64,000 nt of DNA, taken from contig CM061142.1 in assembly GCA_030789695.1 (NCBI GenBank), positions 141,455,637-141,519,636 of the forward strand, read 5' to 3'. Numbering within the stretch: position 1 is the first letter of the stretch; the number at the start of each line of letters is the position of its first letter. Shown here piece after piece: positions 19,839 to 31,275 of this stretch. The position numbers were made by a program, and so were the translations under genes. The notes beneath the pieces are model-generated. The model was given only the letters and a program-made list of their open reading frames with translations. It made no database searches and was not told the origin of the DNA. The DNA comes from Scilla litardierei. Lineage: Eukaryota > Streptophyta > Magnoliopsida > Asparagales > Asparagaceae.

Positions 19839-19850
19839 GCTCCGATACCA
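19839..19850 (-). other. Primer-binding site of element C (tRNA-iMet type)
   Basis: Minus strand TGGTATCGGAGC follows the 5' LTR by one base. It resembles the usual copia site TGGTATCAGAGC with one difference. Confidence 0.85.
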
Positions 19851-19851
19851 A

Positions 19852-20456
19852 TGTAGGATCCTGCCAAAACAGAGTTAGGATCGATAATTAAAGTTGAGAC
19901 TTACGCTTGGGTATGCGGAACGGTAGTCTCGGAACTTTGCCTTCGGATTCGCCACAACGGATCGAGTCTTCTCACGAACGGAGTAAGGCTACTAATCCAC
20001 AATCTAAATCTCTATTTTAGATTAAGAACTTGGAAAGAGGAAGAGAAAGGATTTCTGCAGAGCTTTGCTAGGATGAAGATGCATGCATGAATTTCATGCA
20101 AAATGGTGTAAGAAATGGCTTACCCTTGGGTCTTATTTATAGCCCCCAAGGTAGTTATTTTAGGGTAAGTTGTTCCTTTGGAACAACTTAATTAAGGTGT
20201 ACCATGATACATGGCACATTATAAGCTTAAGTTGTACCATATGCATGGTACAACATAAGCTTAAGATATTCCCCCTTTATAAGCCATATGTCGCATGCAC
20301 TTATGCATATATAATGCGACTTTCCCACTCATCCAGAGATCCTCTCCGCAAGGGAACAGATTCCCTTTGTACACGACTTCGTGTACGCGACGTTCGAGGT
20401 CCGTATTCCCTCGTACATCCCCCACAAGGGTGTACAAACGTCTTCCATATCCAACA
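19852..20456 (-). mobile_element. Element C: 5' LTR (605 bp)
   Basis: Minus-strand LTR TGTTGGATATGG...GGATCCTACA adjacent to the PBS. The right flank (20457-20461, AAAAC) does not match the left flank of the other LTR (12277-12281, TCCTA), so no target duplication is present. Confidence 0.9.
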
Positions 20457-21415
20457 AAAACACCCCGCGTAACCGTTAGATTCCTAATCCCTATCGATTT
20501 CCTAACCCTATGGATGCATCGGGAAGAGCCCCCGAAGGGGTTTCCGCCAAAATCCCAGATTTGGGAACTACTCACAAATATTCTTTAAAAAGCGATCTAA
20601 ACGAAAATGAACCGTTAAAATCATAATCAGACGATAGGAATGCGAAGGTAGTAGAGCAATTAAGATAATACTAAAGTTTAAGAAAGATCTGAAAACTTAC
20701 AATAGAAAAGTAATTACAGCCGTCACAAATAGGAGAAAACAGTAAAAACTAACAGCCCCCCGTTTCTGGAACCCTAGGGGTCCTATTTATAGGATCTCGT
20801 ATCACCCGATCGGTTGACAAGTCAACCGATCGGGTGATCCGTTACAGATAATAAACAGAAAACGGCGGACTTTCACCCGGTCATATGAACCGGTCGGTTG
20901 AGTTCTTGGAGTGACCGGTTGGATATTGGCGCCATCGGGTGAAGGGATCGGTTGGGTGCCCGTGTCTCGGCTCCTCAGCATCAGCTACAGATGAACCGAT
21001 CGGGTGAGAGTCACCCGATCGGTAGGAATTTGTCTTGAAAAGACAGAGAATCAGCCCCGTTGAACCGGCCTGTGAACCGGTCGGGTGACTTCCACTTGAG
21101 CTCCGGCTGAGACTGGGTGGTGCACGCGTGCATCACCCGATCGGTTGGAGATGACCAACCGACCGGGTGAGGGGCTGAAAGATGTAATCTTCGTCGTTTG
21201 ATCCCCTGGATCACGCGTGACTCCTCCCGTTGCTCCGGGGACTTGAGATATCGTCGTTAAACGTTCCCTACGCAGGCAATCTCCTGCAAACATGGAGAAA
21301 CAAAGAAAAGTGAAAGAAAACGAGAAAATACAAGAAAACGAATAAAAGACGGCGGAAAATACGGAGAAACACGAAAGAAAACGTGCGTGAATATATGGAA
21401 CATATACGCACGTCA
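20457..21415 (-). mobile_element. A-type LTR remnant (U3 and part of R) right of element C
   Basis: It matches A1 from about 1315 to its outer end, finishing CGCACGTCA at 21415 (minus-strand LTR start TGACGTGCG). Palindromes at 20802-21165 precede, on the minus strand, a TATA box at 20782-20793. Together with 11445-12281 it could make one LTR, but about 230 bp is present in both, so they came from different copies or positions. No PPT follows at 21416, so this end was a 5' LTR edge. Confidence 0.75.
20802..21165. repeat. Palindrome array in the right A-type LTR
   Basis: ACCGATCGG and ACCGGTCGG cores in facing pairs, beginning about ten bases from the TATA box at 20782-20793. Confidence 0.75.
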
Positions 21416-22562
21416 ACCATGACCGAAGACGAAGCGGGCTCGGAGTTGTTCGAAGAAGCGGGCGACGTGGCCTTATCATCGCCGCACGATCGTGATCATA
21501 CGGGCAAGATTGATCCCGAGCTGGATTCAGAGAGGAACACAGATGCGGGTGCGGATCCAACCCGCTTGGACACGCGTCGCTTCCAGGAGCGATCCCGCCT
21601 CAAACGGACGACTGAGAATCGATCCGATCGTCGGTAGCGGATTTTAGTGGGTTTTGAAGAAATTTTGAGCGTATTTTTCGGATCCGATACCGACATTACA
21701 CCCATATAAATACCCTAGTATTTCAGAGGGTATTCTACACCCTTTTTGGGGTGTATTTTGGCGTATTGGGGGCTCTAGGAGCCGTATTTCACCATGAAAT
21801 TTGGAGGCCCTGGGGACAGAGGCTAGATCTATCATCCGAAGGAGATTTGGGGCTATTTGGAGAGAATTGGTGACATTTTTCCTATCTTTAGCCTTGTATT
21901 TCACTTATTTGACTTGTATTTGAAGTATTATTCACGTATTTTGAGGTTTTGATGATGTATTTGTCTATGAATACTGAATATATTCTCTTCATGCGTGGTT
22001 AATCTTCATATGTGTTGGTGTTGATGTAGTTAGGGTGTTGTAATCATTGATTTCAATATCTTTTCGCCTTATCTGCATATTATAATCACGTATTTTGGCT
22101 ATTTCTTTATATATATATTGGTTGGGTATGTTATACGAAGATGTGGGCATGCTCGAATCGAATATGATCTTTACAGACTTATTCGTGATGTGATCCGAGA
22201 GGATGTATCGTGACCCAAGAGGGCACTTGTGTTTGTTTTCATAATGAAATCGACGTTATACGTGATTACCTTTTCGGCACTTTTTCATGCTCTTTATCGC
22301 CATACTTTCCGACGTTCTCGTGACCTAACCGGACGAAACGTTGAGTTATAGAAAAGGTATTAATAATCATTGATTGCACACACCCTAACGAAATTGCTAC
22401 TAATGCATATTCTCCATATTAGCACCATATATCGAATTCACCGTAACTATCGTATGATTTTCTTTTATTCTTTAAACTCTTGATACCATATCTCTATACC
22501 TGATAGGCGGTTGGGTATCATCGTTTTATTACTCTTTACAAACTGAAGTTAGTGGTTTTGCA
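21416..22562 (+). other. Unassigned sequence, possibly an old LTR
   Basis: A plus-strand frame to 21637 codes for a charged tail-like peptide that I do not recognise. A TATA-like box (CCATATAAATACCC) lies at 21711-21724, followed by AT-rich sequence without ORFs. This resembles the end of a coding region followed by a promoter, as in a gypsy LTR, but I cannot find LTR ends or a second copy. Confidence 0.3.
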
Positions 22563-22766
22563 GGTCAGTTGTCCCGTTGATACGATACCTGGACTCACCA
22601 GGATTATTACTTGTTCGATCTCCTGCACTTGGGAGTAGCGCTCACACATTTTGAGATGAGTCAGTTAGTAAATCCACTCTTAGGATTGGCATGTGCAGTC
22701 CAATGTGACTGATATGCTACAACGGTATGAGATACCGTGATAAATAGCCTAAGTGCAAGTGGGAGA
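22563..22766 (+). mobile_element. Copia-like 3' end with PPT
   Basis: The tract GTGCAAGTGGGAGA (22753-22766) directly before TGTAGGAGG is the classic polypurine tract and LTR junction of Tork-like copia elements. The preceding 200 bp is non-coding and I cannot relate it to any other copy in the window. Confidence 0.45.
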
Positions 22767-22918
22767 TGTAGGAGGATATATGGCCATAAGGCGATTTATC
22801 CTAAGTATACGTCTTGTTAAGATATAATATGGTATCCATTATCCTAAGTATAAATTCAAATGAATAATATACTTAGATAATGTCCATAGACTTATAGTTA
22901 GACGCATGAGATTTGTTC

Positions 22919-23515
22919 TCCAGTCGTCTGTTATGCACATACTTTTTAAATTGATTTTTGGGCTTTCTGTTCTTATCTTTTATCAGGCGACTGTTGTACA
23001 AGTACATGCGCCTATCCAGTTACAGGCACCTGTGACTCGTTAGTCAGTCGCATGTCTCCACTTGCCCAGAATCCCCAAGTTTTGAAAACTTTTTACTTGC
23101 GCCTGCAGGTGATGTAAGAAGGATTTACGGGTGCCTGCTCATGTCACAGTCGCCTGTATATACCTCTACAGTCGCATGTTCCAGTTTGTCAAACTTTCCA
23201 AGTTTTGACAACTCTCGCACTTGCACCTGCAGGCAATGTAAGAAGGATTTACAGGCGCTTGCCCATGGCAAAGTCACCTGTACATGCTTCTACAGTCGCC
23301 TGTCATGTCTTCCCAGAATTTCTGAGCTTTCACCACTTGCGCTCTTAGGAATTTAGTCGACTGTAGAAGGTTTCTCAGTGGCCTGTTGGTTTACAGGCAC
23401 ATGTTCGACCTTCATCAGTCGACTGTCCTAGTGGTAAGTTACTGTTTGAATTCTCACCTACCCTCTGTCACAGTGCAACAGGCGACTGTGAATTCTTCAC
23501 CAGTCGACTGTCTGG
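22919..23515. repeat. Palindrome array, CAGTCGACTG / CAGGCGACTG type
   Basis: At least fifteen copies of CAGTCG, CAGGCGACTG or CAGTCGCCTG units in both orientations, mixed with longer repeats around CAGGTGATGTAAGAAGGATT (about 23105-23125 and 23230-23250). The array ends about 80 bp before the TATA box. Confidence 0.75.
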
Positions 23516-23593
23516 CATGTATTTTCTATCCGTTGGCTTTTCCACACGGATTTCAAAGGGGTTTTGGGTATTTTGCTTACGGGTTTTAGAGAA

Positions 23594-23604
23594 CCTATAA
23601 GAGG
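23594..23604 (+). promoter_or_regulatory. TATA-like box of S1 5' LTR
   Basis: CCTATAAGAGG lies downstream of the palindrome array and upstream of the conserved R/U5 block. Confidence 0.5.
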
Positions 23605-23803
23605 GTCTCTTATTGTTCCATTGAGCAACTCTTAAACAATCTTGCATTCATTCCTAAGCTCAATCTCTCAAGCTCTCTCTTCCTCAACTCTCAAGCCCTA
23701 GAAATCTCAACTCTAATCTTGTTTGCCCACTTAAACCAAATCTAAGCTTCAAGCTTTGGTGAAGACAACTGCAAGGGCTTTCTCTCATCTTGGAAGAGAC
23801 ATC

Positions 23804-23814
<11 letters not shown>

Positions 23815-23898
<84 letters not shown>
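23815..23898 (+). repeat. Compound microsatellite (AC)n(TC)n
   Basis: About 12 AC units run straight into about 30 TC units. It lies in the part of the LTR that should be transcribed. Open frames over it are artefacts. Confidence 0.95.
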
Positions 23899-23900
<2 letters not shown>

Positions 23901-24350
23901 CCCTTCAAGTTATACTTCAAGGCATATGTTATTGTAAGTGTTTTTATTTCGAATTTCATTATCTCATATTTCAATTACACTCTCAGTTTGTGAGAGTGGG
24001 TTTGCTTGATCCCAAGTTGTGGGAGTCAAGGACATTGATTGTACATCGATTACACTTGTAGGGTTGCTACAAGTGGGTTTAAAGGACACCTCAAGTTAGG
24101 GTTCTAACTTGAGTATCCGGAGGTATCCGAGTGGAAGGAACGTAGGATTACCGGGAACAAGTCGGGATTAGGCTTGGGTAATCCGAACCCTTGAAACGTC
24201 TCTTTGTTAGTTTGTTTCATTTTGTGTTAATTTATTATTTCACATTTATTGTTGGTTAGGGATTTAAATTGGTATAACTATAGTTTAAATTTTATAAACA
24301 CTATTCAACCCCACGTCTAGTGTTTTCCTCGTAGCCAGGGTCCTTACAAT

Positions 24351-24362
24351 TGGTATTAGAGC
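24351..24362 (+). other. Primer-binding site of S1
   Basis: TGGTATTAGAGC is one change from the copia tRNA-iMet site TGGTATCAGAGC. Confidence 0.85.
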
Positions 24363-24376
24363 GCAAGTTTATAGCT

Positions 24377-26563
24377 ATGGCCTCCAACAAAAAACAACGT
24401 TCCTTCACCTCCTTCGTATAACAATCACGATCCTGATGTTGCTTCTACCGTATTCGAAGGTCAATCAACGGTTCGTCCTCCACGCTTCAATGGCACGAAT
24501 TTCAGCTATTGGAAGTACCGATGGAGACATTCCTAAGGAGTGCTTCTCTTTGGAGAACCCTCCATAAGGATTACGTTGAACCCACCGAATAAGATTTCGA
24601 CAAATGGACTCCTGTCGAGAAGTTTGTCGAGGTGAACAATGCCAAAGCAATGAACACTCTTCATTGTGCATGTGATCCGGATGCGTTCAACAAGATATGC
24701 AAATATAAGAGTGCATATCAAATATGGAACCATCTTGTCGTCACCCACGAGGGGACGAACAAGGTAAAATTGTCAAAGTTATTTGCTGCTATACAAAACT
24801 TCGATATGTTACAAATGTCGGAAGGTGAGAACATTCCAACGATGTACGGACGCTTCACCGACATCACCAATGAGCTTGAAGCTCTCGGTCAAGTATACAC
24901 ACAACAGAGAAGGTAAGAAAGATAATCATGGCAACGACCGCAAAGTAGGAAAGAAGGGTTATTACCATTGAGGTGGTCAATGACATGAAGAATTATACCG
25001 GGGTGAATCTCACAGGTACTCTCATGTCTTACGAAGTAAGAAGGGAGAACCGATTGAAGATTAGACCTATGATGAATCCAACAGAGGCAAAGAAGAAGGT
25101 GTTAGCATTCAAGGCTATCTATTCATCATCCGAAAGTAATGAATCCGAGAACGAAATGGATTTGGAAGAAATGGTGCTAATGGCGAAGAAGTTCCAATGC
25201 TTCTTTCGCAAAGGAAAATTCCCTTCCAAATCTAAATTTGATTCCATAACAACTCCTCTTCTCTTTATTTTAAGTGTAACAAACCAGGGCACATCAATAA
25301 GGATTGCACAATGCTAAGGAACAAAGAAAAGTGGAAAGCACCAAAGTACCACAAGTCCGAAAAATTCAAGAAGGACAAGAAAAAGGACTCGTTGGGACCT
25401 TCGATGACTCAAGTGGAGATTCCTCAAGCAAATTCAAGGATGAGAAGGGTGAGAGTGCACATGTGTGCTTCATGGCCCGAGATAATACAGTCTCAGATGG
25501 AAGCGATAGTGAGAACGATGAAACCAAGGTAATAATGGACGAACATCGTATTGCTAACGAAGAGTTATTTTCAAAGTATCAATCTATCATGCTTAGGTTT
25601 ACTAATTTGAAGAAATTGAATGCTAATAATTCATCCATGTCGTCCATCACCAACAATGACACCATTGTTGACACACTTACTCTTGAGAAAGCCAATTTGG
25701 TTTCTTAAATGGCACATTAAGAAATGAGGTGAATCTCCTCAAATCTCAATTAGATCACACTCCTTCTAAACATAATGATGATCTAATTTCAAAAAACATA
25801 AAATTGGGTATTGAGAATGATTTTCTCAAAACCCAAGTGCACAAGCTTACTACACGTGTGCCACCTTGGACGCCACCATTTCTTCTTTAAAGGAGAAATA
25901 TGAGCTCATGTCCTCCCATGTTAAGAGATTTAAGAAAGGTAAAGGGCAATTAGATGAATTCCTTTCCAACCAATTTCCGACCATATATCGTGTTGAACTT
26001 GGTTACGTGGAAGCAAACACATCCAAATCACGCACCTCCTAAAGTGGTGTAACTATATATTTTGTGAGGTCATCCTTCGGTGCATCCACTAGTAGTGACA
26101 AAAACACTATTGGTAGCAAGCCTACCAAGAAAGTCACCACTACACACGTTCCTTCGTTTGACAAGAAACCCATTAAAGGTGGAAATCAAAATAAAGGACA
26201 TGTGTTTATGTACACTAACACTCACCCTCCTAGGAACACTCCTACTGCTCATGTGAACACACATGATGAGTTTTATGCTCCATACCCACGGGCACGTGCA
26301 TACCCACACATGAGAAATACTCATGCACGTGCTCCTACACACTCTTATGTTCATGTGAATCATCCTCCTATGTATGCTCATGCATATCCTTCACATTATA
26401 TGCATGCTCCATATGCATCACATAATATGCATGCAACTCATTTTGCATATAACCTGTATATGTCTCATGCATATCTTCCTCCACCTTCATATGCTAGATC
26501 TCATGCTCCTAGGAAACATGCACCACATAGATCTCAACCTAATGTGCATGCAACTAGGAAGAG
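24377..26563 (+). pseudogene. gag: S1 gag, decayed
   Basis: Translation in pieces gives a SIRE-type Gag. There is an MASN start, an RPPRFNGTNFSYWK block (about 24475), KAMNTLHCACDP and IWNHLVVTHEGT (24640-24760), a knuckle-like FKCNKPGHINKDC near 25275-25310 whose first Cys is lost, and coiled-coil-like segments to 25708. The end is a low-complexity His/Tyr/Pro/Ala region around 26220-26560 that matches S2 41489-40845. Several frameshifts and stops break it (for example near 24405, 24535, 24590 and 24915). The T element then splits it at 26568. Confidence 0.8.
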
Positions 26564-26568
26564 GACAC
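26564..26568. other. Target site duplication of T, left copy
   Basis: GACAC directly before the LTR, repeated exactly at 32937-32941 on the other side. Flanking S1 coding sequence is continuous across the two copies when compared with S2. Confidence 0.9.
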
Positions 26569-28260
26569 TGGTTGACTCGGAAAACGCGCAAGTGCACGCC
26601 TTCCGCTCCCAAGCGTAGGAGCGTCAATGCAATATAAAAATAACCGGTGAGTACCGGGTCGGATCACAGGGACAATTCGTTCTACGTTCACAAAATTTGA
26701 CGGGCAAAGAAAAATAAAGTGTGTTACAACTACCTAAATTAACGGTGGAGGTGTGAAAATCGTGAAGTGAAACTAAAAAAAATTAACCTAAATTGGTAGG
26801 GTTAGAGAGCCAAAGGTGGAGTTTAGGATAGCTAGGAGAGAGAACATGAGTTGTGTGATCATTAAAATTGGCGTTAATCAAGTCCAAATTACCGCATATA
26901 ACACAATCGGCCATCCGGCTAAGGAAACCCAATCGGAATATTTAGCTTTAAAAATACAATAATTTTGCAATAGGATGGAAATATTACCAAGGCACTAATC
27001 AAATTAAGAACATGGATTTTCTCAAATTGCCCTCTCGGGACTTAGCCAATTAAATTTGTGCCCTAATTACACATCCAACATCAACATTCAAAATTAGGGC
27101 AAGAGTGAAATTGAACAAATATTAACAACCAACTCAATTAATCACACATCCCATACAATTTAAAACTACTCTATCATCATGAAACACAAGATGAAATCTT
27201 TATACAAAATATCACCCAAAGTTCACTACAAAAGAGAGATTTCAAATTACAAAAGGGAGAGGAATGATTTCACCCAAATCTCTCCAAATAAAGCATCCCC
27301 TTCCACTTTAGCTCCTCCTCCTAGCTTCCTTCATCCTTTAATGGCCTCTTCCCCCTCCAAGAACCCTAAAATCGCCAAGAACAAGCCCCAAAAACCGAGA
27401 GAAGCTGAAAAAATCCGAGTCCCCTTCCAAAATCGCACCCCAGGCATCAATAATACACAAAACGGGCTTGCGGGTCGGGTTTTTGCACCCGACCCGCGCC
27501 CAAAAGCCCGCGCGCGCGTTCTGCCCAATTGGATGCGGGCGGACCGGGTCGGACCCCGGTCCGCATGCCACCCGCCCGCTCGTCGAGCGGGCGGGCGTTA
27601 CCTCCGCCCGCTCGACGAGCGGGCGGGCTGCGAGCCCGCCTTGATTTTTCGGCGGGCCGGCCAAGCTGGGCCGGCCCGCACAAATCTTTTTTTTTTTTTA
27701 AAACTGAGATACGCCGGCCCGCTCCAACGGAGCGGGCGAAATCCAGAATCAACGGCGCCACGTGGCGCCATCTGATTGGGCCACGTGGCGCCCCATTGTA
27801 TTTTCTTTTTCTGGGGTTTTTTTAACCCTATTTCCCTTCCAAAAATTCACGAAAAATACCTAGGAGCCACTGAAAAATCCCAAAAAATTCTGGAAAATCT
27901 CAAAGACTCCTAGGAGTACCTGAAAAATAGGAGAAGCAAAAATTAGTCCATTTGATGTGAAAATAAATATAATGACTATAAGAAAAAACAATATTAACCT
28001 CCAATAATCCATATAAAATGTTCCAATGCTCAAACAATTCCCGAAAAATAGAGATATGATCACAATAATAGCAGGAGCATAGGAAAAATAATAGGAAGCC
28101 AACAAAGACGATAAAAACCGTATTTTGTGCAAAGAAAGAGAATAAGCCCTAAAATTGATATGAAATGAAAATATACCCAAAAAGAGCACAATTAAGCCTA
28201 ATCTTTAGCACAAAATAGGGATAGTAAGGGGGAAAAATATGCAATTTATATCCCGAATCA
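26569..28260 (-). mobile_element. Element T: 3' LTR (1692 bp)
   Basis: On the minus strand it starts TGATTCGGGATATAA at 28260 and ends CCGAGTCAACCA at 26569. A PPT lies at 28261-28272. Compared with the right LTR, the outer half (27416-28188) is almost identical, but the R/U5 half (26569-27415) is strongly diverged. Palindromes lie at 27571-27795. Confidence 0.9.
27480..27795. repeat. GC-rich palindromes in T LTR
   Basis: GCCCGCTCGTCGAGCGGGC (27574-27593) and its neighbour GCCCGCTCGACGAGCGGGC, plus GGCCGGCCAAGCTGGGCCGGCC, CCGCTCCAACGGAGCGG and GGCGCCACGTGGCGCC, form a run of stable hairpins in an otherwise AT-rich LTR. The copy at 32215-32530 is essentially identical. Confidence 0.85.
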
Positions 28261-28272
28261 CACCCCCCAACT
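28261..28272 (-). other. Polypurine tract of T
   Basis: Minus strand AGTTGGGGGGTG adjoins the LTR start TGATTCGGG. Confidence 0.8.
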
Positions 28273-29436
28273 AGCTTTTTGCTAGTCCCTAGCAAAAAAT
28301 GCGATAAATTCGGATAAAATTGAAAAACATGCACCAAATCCTCGATATCATCATGGCACACCCCAAATGATATTTCCAATTGATTTCAACGTCAATATAC
28401 CCAATGTATGAAAAATAAACAACAAATGAGACTCTCTCCAATCCAATTCAAAGAAAAGTAAGGAAATAAGCCATGTATCACACGTATCGGGAAATATCAC
28501 GATGTCAAAATTTCCAATTTTCATGAAAATGGCCAAAACGAAAAAAAATTTCATCTAAGTTGTGGGAGATGAGATTGCATCACTCATGTTGCTTATTCTT
28601 TCATTTTTCATTCATTTTCTTTTCTTTTCTTTTCGTTTTCTACTTTTTGGAATTTTTTTTTTGGATGTTTATGTTTTGCATTCACGCGATAACGCCATAA
28701 ATGCAAACACCGACACATTTGCATACACGCGATGACGCTATATATGCAAATGGATGGAATGATCTCCTAAATCTCATTTTTGGCTTCCTCCACAATGTTT
28801 CGTGGGGCACCGGCTACTCAATTCGATTAGAAAGAAACATTCACTTATTCTAACTTTCTTTTTCATTCCAACACAAATTAGCAACTCGTCCACCCACTCC
28901 TAAGAGGAAAACAAAGCATGCACAATTTGGCCACTCGCAATCCAATTAAAAACTACACCATTCATCCCAACACATGAAATCGCTTACACCAAACTTTTCC
29001 CAAATTGTTTCAAAGAGAGTATCACAACATATAATGTAGTTCAAACATGGCATATTAGCATATGAATCCAAAATGGAAAAGAAGTGAAACATGCCAATCC
29101 AACATCAAAAAATCGATACCAAAGTAATAATCCGAAAAAAATTGCATGGCATTAAGCATATAGGGACAAGACAAAGCTAATGGCGTAGGAACGAGGAAGC
29201 CAAAATATGATATGCAATGAATTCATGGAATGAGGCGAGACTTGGAGGAATCTCAAAAAAAAATTTGGCCAAAATCCTAACAAACCTAAAGATTCTAACA
29301 CTCTCCCCCCAACTTAAAATAAGCATTGTCCTCAATGTTGGGAGAGTACTAGATCTCGGCAAAAGATCCTAGAAAAGAAAAAGAAAAGCATACGAAAGCA
29401 AAATGCAAAAGCAAACTAACTTTTAATTTTATTTAT
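28273..29436 (-). other. T 3' non-coding region
   Basis: AT-rich, without a credible ORF. It includes repeated ACGCGATGACGC-like segments around 28684-28735 and the hairpin plus PPT-like motif at 29301-29337 (minus CATTGAGGACAATG then TTAAGTTGGGGGGAG). Confidence 0.55.
29301..29337 (-). other. Internal hairpin plus PPT-like motif of T
   Basis: CATTG-AGGA-CAATG can form a 5-bp stem with a 4-base loop. It is followed by a GGGGGGAG purine tract about 1 kb before the true PPT. Matching motifs are in A2 and E. Confidence 0.6.
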
Positions 29437-30198
29437 TTACACTACATGGAAAGAACACACCGTGGCAAATGGCGGATCTCGAATGTATAACGGTGGTGGT
29501 AGCTGCTCGATCATATCCTTTTGCTCCTCCGCCAGCTGCTTTGGAGCTAGGCCACCACCTGCCTCCTTGGATTCCAGCAATGCAACTCCAAGCATCTCCT
29601 TTGGATAATATGGATCACGTGGGAGACGAGCTGCATCAATCCAAGTCATGTCCTCATGCCCTGCAAAAGCATTCCAAAACGGGTCGTCAAAACAAATAAA
29701 AGAATTTAAATGCAATGGACGACAATCTGAAACAAATGTATATGGAAGTGAAAATTTGGTTTCAGAAATGCAAGGCATGAGATGGTGGAAACTTCCCTGA
29801 ATAACGGTGCTAGGTGTGGAATGATGCACGGCCTCAGGAGGAGGTGGAAGTGGCTGCAGAGGGAAAACTGGAGTAAGAGGGAGCTCGGGCTCAGAATATA
29901 CCATCTCGTAATCTCCGTCGCTATCCTCTTCCTCGACGTCAATATCAACAATCTCTGCAGCACTCCCCACAACTGGTAAATGCTCCTGACAAACCTCCTC
30001 GATGACTGGAAAGTGCGCATCCTGAGGCGAGGGAAGTGACATCTGTGATAGGACTGGAGGTAGACACATCTCGGGCAAATCCAAGCACGCATCGTCCTCA
30101 CCATCCCAGAAATAGCTCATCTCAGTCGTCCTCCCAAAATACTCAACCGCCTCGACATGTGAAGCTAACTCTGAAGTGGCCTGTGGCTCAGGCTCCAT
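29437..30198 (-). pseudogene. T ORF, C-terminal half: acidic linker and conserved C-terminal domain
   Basis: The 253-aa frame lies in a different register from the Gag half and overlaps its end, so the original single protein has been split by a small indel near 30215-30225. It holds an Asp/Glu-rich stretch (residues about 95-125), IQGSFH (about 148) and the C-terminal block MLGVALLES...QLPPPLYIRDPP (about 198-245). The same blocks occur in A2 (5288-5843) and E (62033-62600). Function is unknown. Acidic linkers and a shared tail in three elements suggest a role in the particle or in recruiting another element's enzymes, but this is inference. Confidence 0.7.
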
Positions 30199-31088
30199 GG
30201 TGTACCCGATCTGCTCTCGGTTACATGCACATCCTCTTCATCATCAACCTCAAAATGAAAATGCATCGTGTCACCGTCGTGGTCGACACGCACTCCATCA
30301 TCTATCTCCTCCGACTCATCAAAATATAATCTGTCAATATCCTCTACCTGGCTCTCATGCAACCCATCCTCCTGCTCTGCTCTATATCCCATGGGGTCGC
30401 AAGAAAAAGAGCCCAAAGGTGGCTCCTCAAGCTGACACTGGACCTGCAGCTCTGCATCCTGAAGTGGAAACTGGGACTGGCCATCATCCTCATATCCAAG
30501 TGACGGCTCTCCAGATGGCACAGTCTGCTCCCACTCTGCAAGGTCCCTCAGGTAACACCAAGAATCCTCTGTCGAATACTCAAAGAACTCCCCACCGCAA
30601 CTCATCTGCACCAAATCTCGCCCAGATGGCGATAACCCTGTGTAGAAGATCTGCAGAAGATGATCCTTGTGAAAGCTCTGGTGTGGGCACGCAAGCACCA
30701 AATCAGTGAACCTCTGCCAAGCCTGATGGTAGGCCTCCCACTCAGCCTGGATAAAGCTCGCTACATGCTCCATGGCCTGCCGCCCATGTACCTGCTCCAA
30801 AAAGATAGGCAAAAACACTCGGAGAAATTCAGCCTGAAATGACAACCAAGTAAAATGTGAGTCCAGAGACAATGAATCAAACCAAAGTCTAGCATCATCC
30901 TGTAAAGAATCGGGAAAGAATCTAAAATATATGCAATCATCATCGATATTCCCACCAAGACATGAATGCATCCAATCTTCAAAATTTTTAATATGTAAGT
31001 GAGGGTTCTCCCATTCCGTGCCATGGAAATATGGCGGAAGTGGGATATCCTCCAAATCAATGTCCGAAAAATCTGAAGAAGATGCCAT
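30165..31088 (-). CDS. gag: T Gag-like protein
   Basis: Starting at Met 31088 (the frame is open back to 31181), this encodes about 307 residues. Residues about 20-190 form a Retrotrans_gag-like capsid domain, with the FPDSLQDDARLWFDSL block matching the LKLFPLSLRDKAKQWL block of A3. No CCHC knuckle is visible. The C-terminal 100 residues are acidic and lead into the second half (30198-29437) through a frameshift. The ORF starts about 170 bp after the PBS. No protease or polymerase domain exists anywhere in T, so it fits the class of gag-only non-autonomous elements (TR-GAG). Confidence 0.8.
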   Translation of the reverse strand: MASSSDFSDIDLEDIPLPPYFHGTEWENPHLHIKNFEDWMHSCLGGNIDDDCIYFRFFPDSLQDDARLWFDSLSLDSHFTWLSFQAEFLRVFLPIFLEQVHGRQAMEHVASFIQAEWEAYHQAWQRFTDLVLACPHQSFHKDHLLQIFYTGLSPSGRDLVQMSCGGEFFEYSTEDSWCYLRDLAEWEQTVPSGEPSLGYEDDGQSQFPLQDAELQVQCQLEEPPLGSFSCDPMGYRAEQEDGLHESQVEDIDRLYFDESEEIDDGVRVDHDGDTMHFHFEVDDEEDVHVTESRSGTPWSLSHRPLQS

Positions 31089-31255
31089 GTTGTTGTTTTT
31101 TTTAAAAAAAAAATTCAAGAAAAATGAAAGTAAACAAGCAAAAAGACTCAAAAAGTGGAAAATAAACAAATAGAAAGACACACACTAAGAGATAGGAGTA
31201 TCACACTAAAAGTTTCAAAATCAATCAAAAAAATTGCTAATAATAGAAACCGTTG

Positions 31256-31273
31256 TCCCCGGCAGCGGCGCCA
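31256..31273 (-). other. Primer-binding site of T (tRNA-Asp type)
   Basis: Minus strand TGGCGCCGCTGCCGGGGA, one base different from the A2 and A3 sites, lies two bases from the LTR. Confidence 0.9.
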
Positions 31274-31275
31274 AT

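Larger units (their letters stand above)
22767..24348 (+). mobile_element. Element S1: 5' LTR of a SIRE-like copia (start uncertain)
   Basis: The 3' end TCCTTACA at 24348 is fixed by the PBS at 24351. The last 350 bp matches the S2 LTR in the conserved block around TATCCGGAGG. The start is uncertain: TG at 22767 gives 1582 bp, close to the S2 LTR (about 1720 bp), but the purine tract before it belongs to a 3' LTR. A true S1 start between 22767 and about 22910 is equally possible. The LTR contains a CAGTCGACTG array (22919-23515), a TATA box (23594-23604) and a microsatellite (23815-23898). Confidence 0.65.

Noticed and set aside
23684..24061. Ser/Leu or Arg/Glu repeat proteins around the microsatellite
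   Set aside because: Pure translation of (AC)n(TC)n.
27179..27825. Open frames of 100-200 aa in the T LTR, repeated at 31933-32648
   Set aside because: They lie across the promoter palindromes and R region of an LTR, occur in several frames and are present twice because the LTR is.
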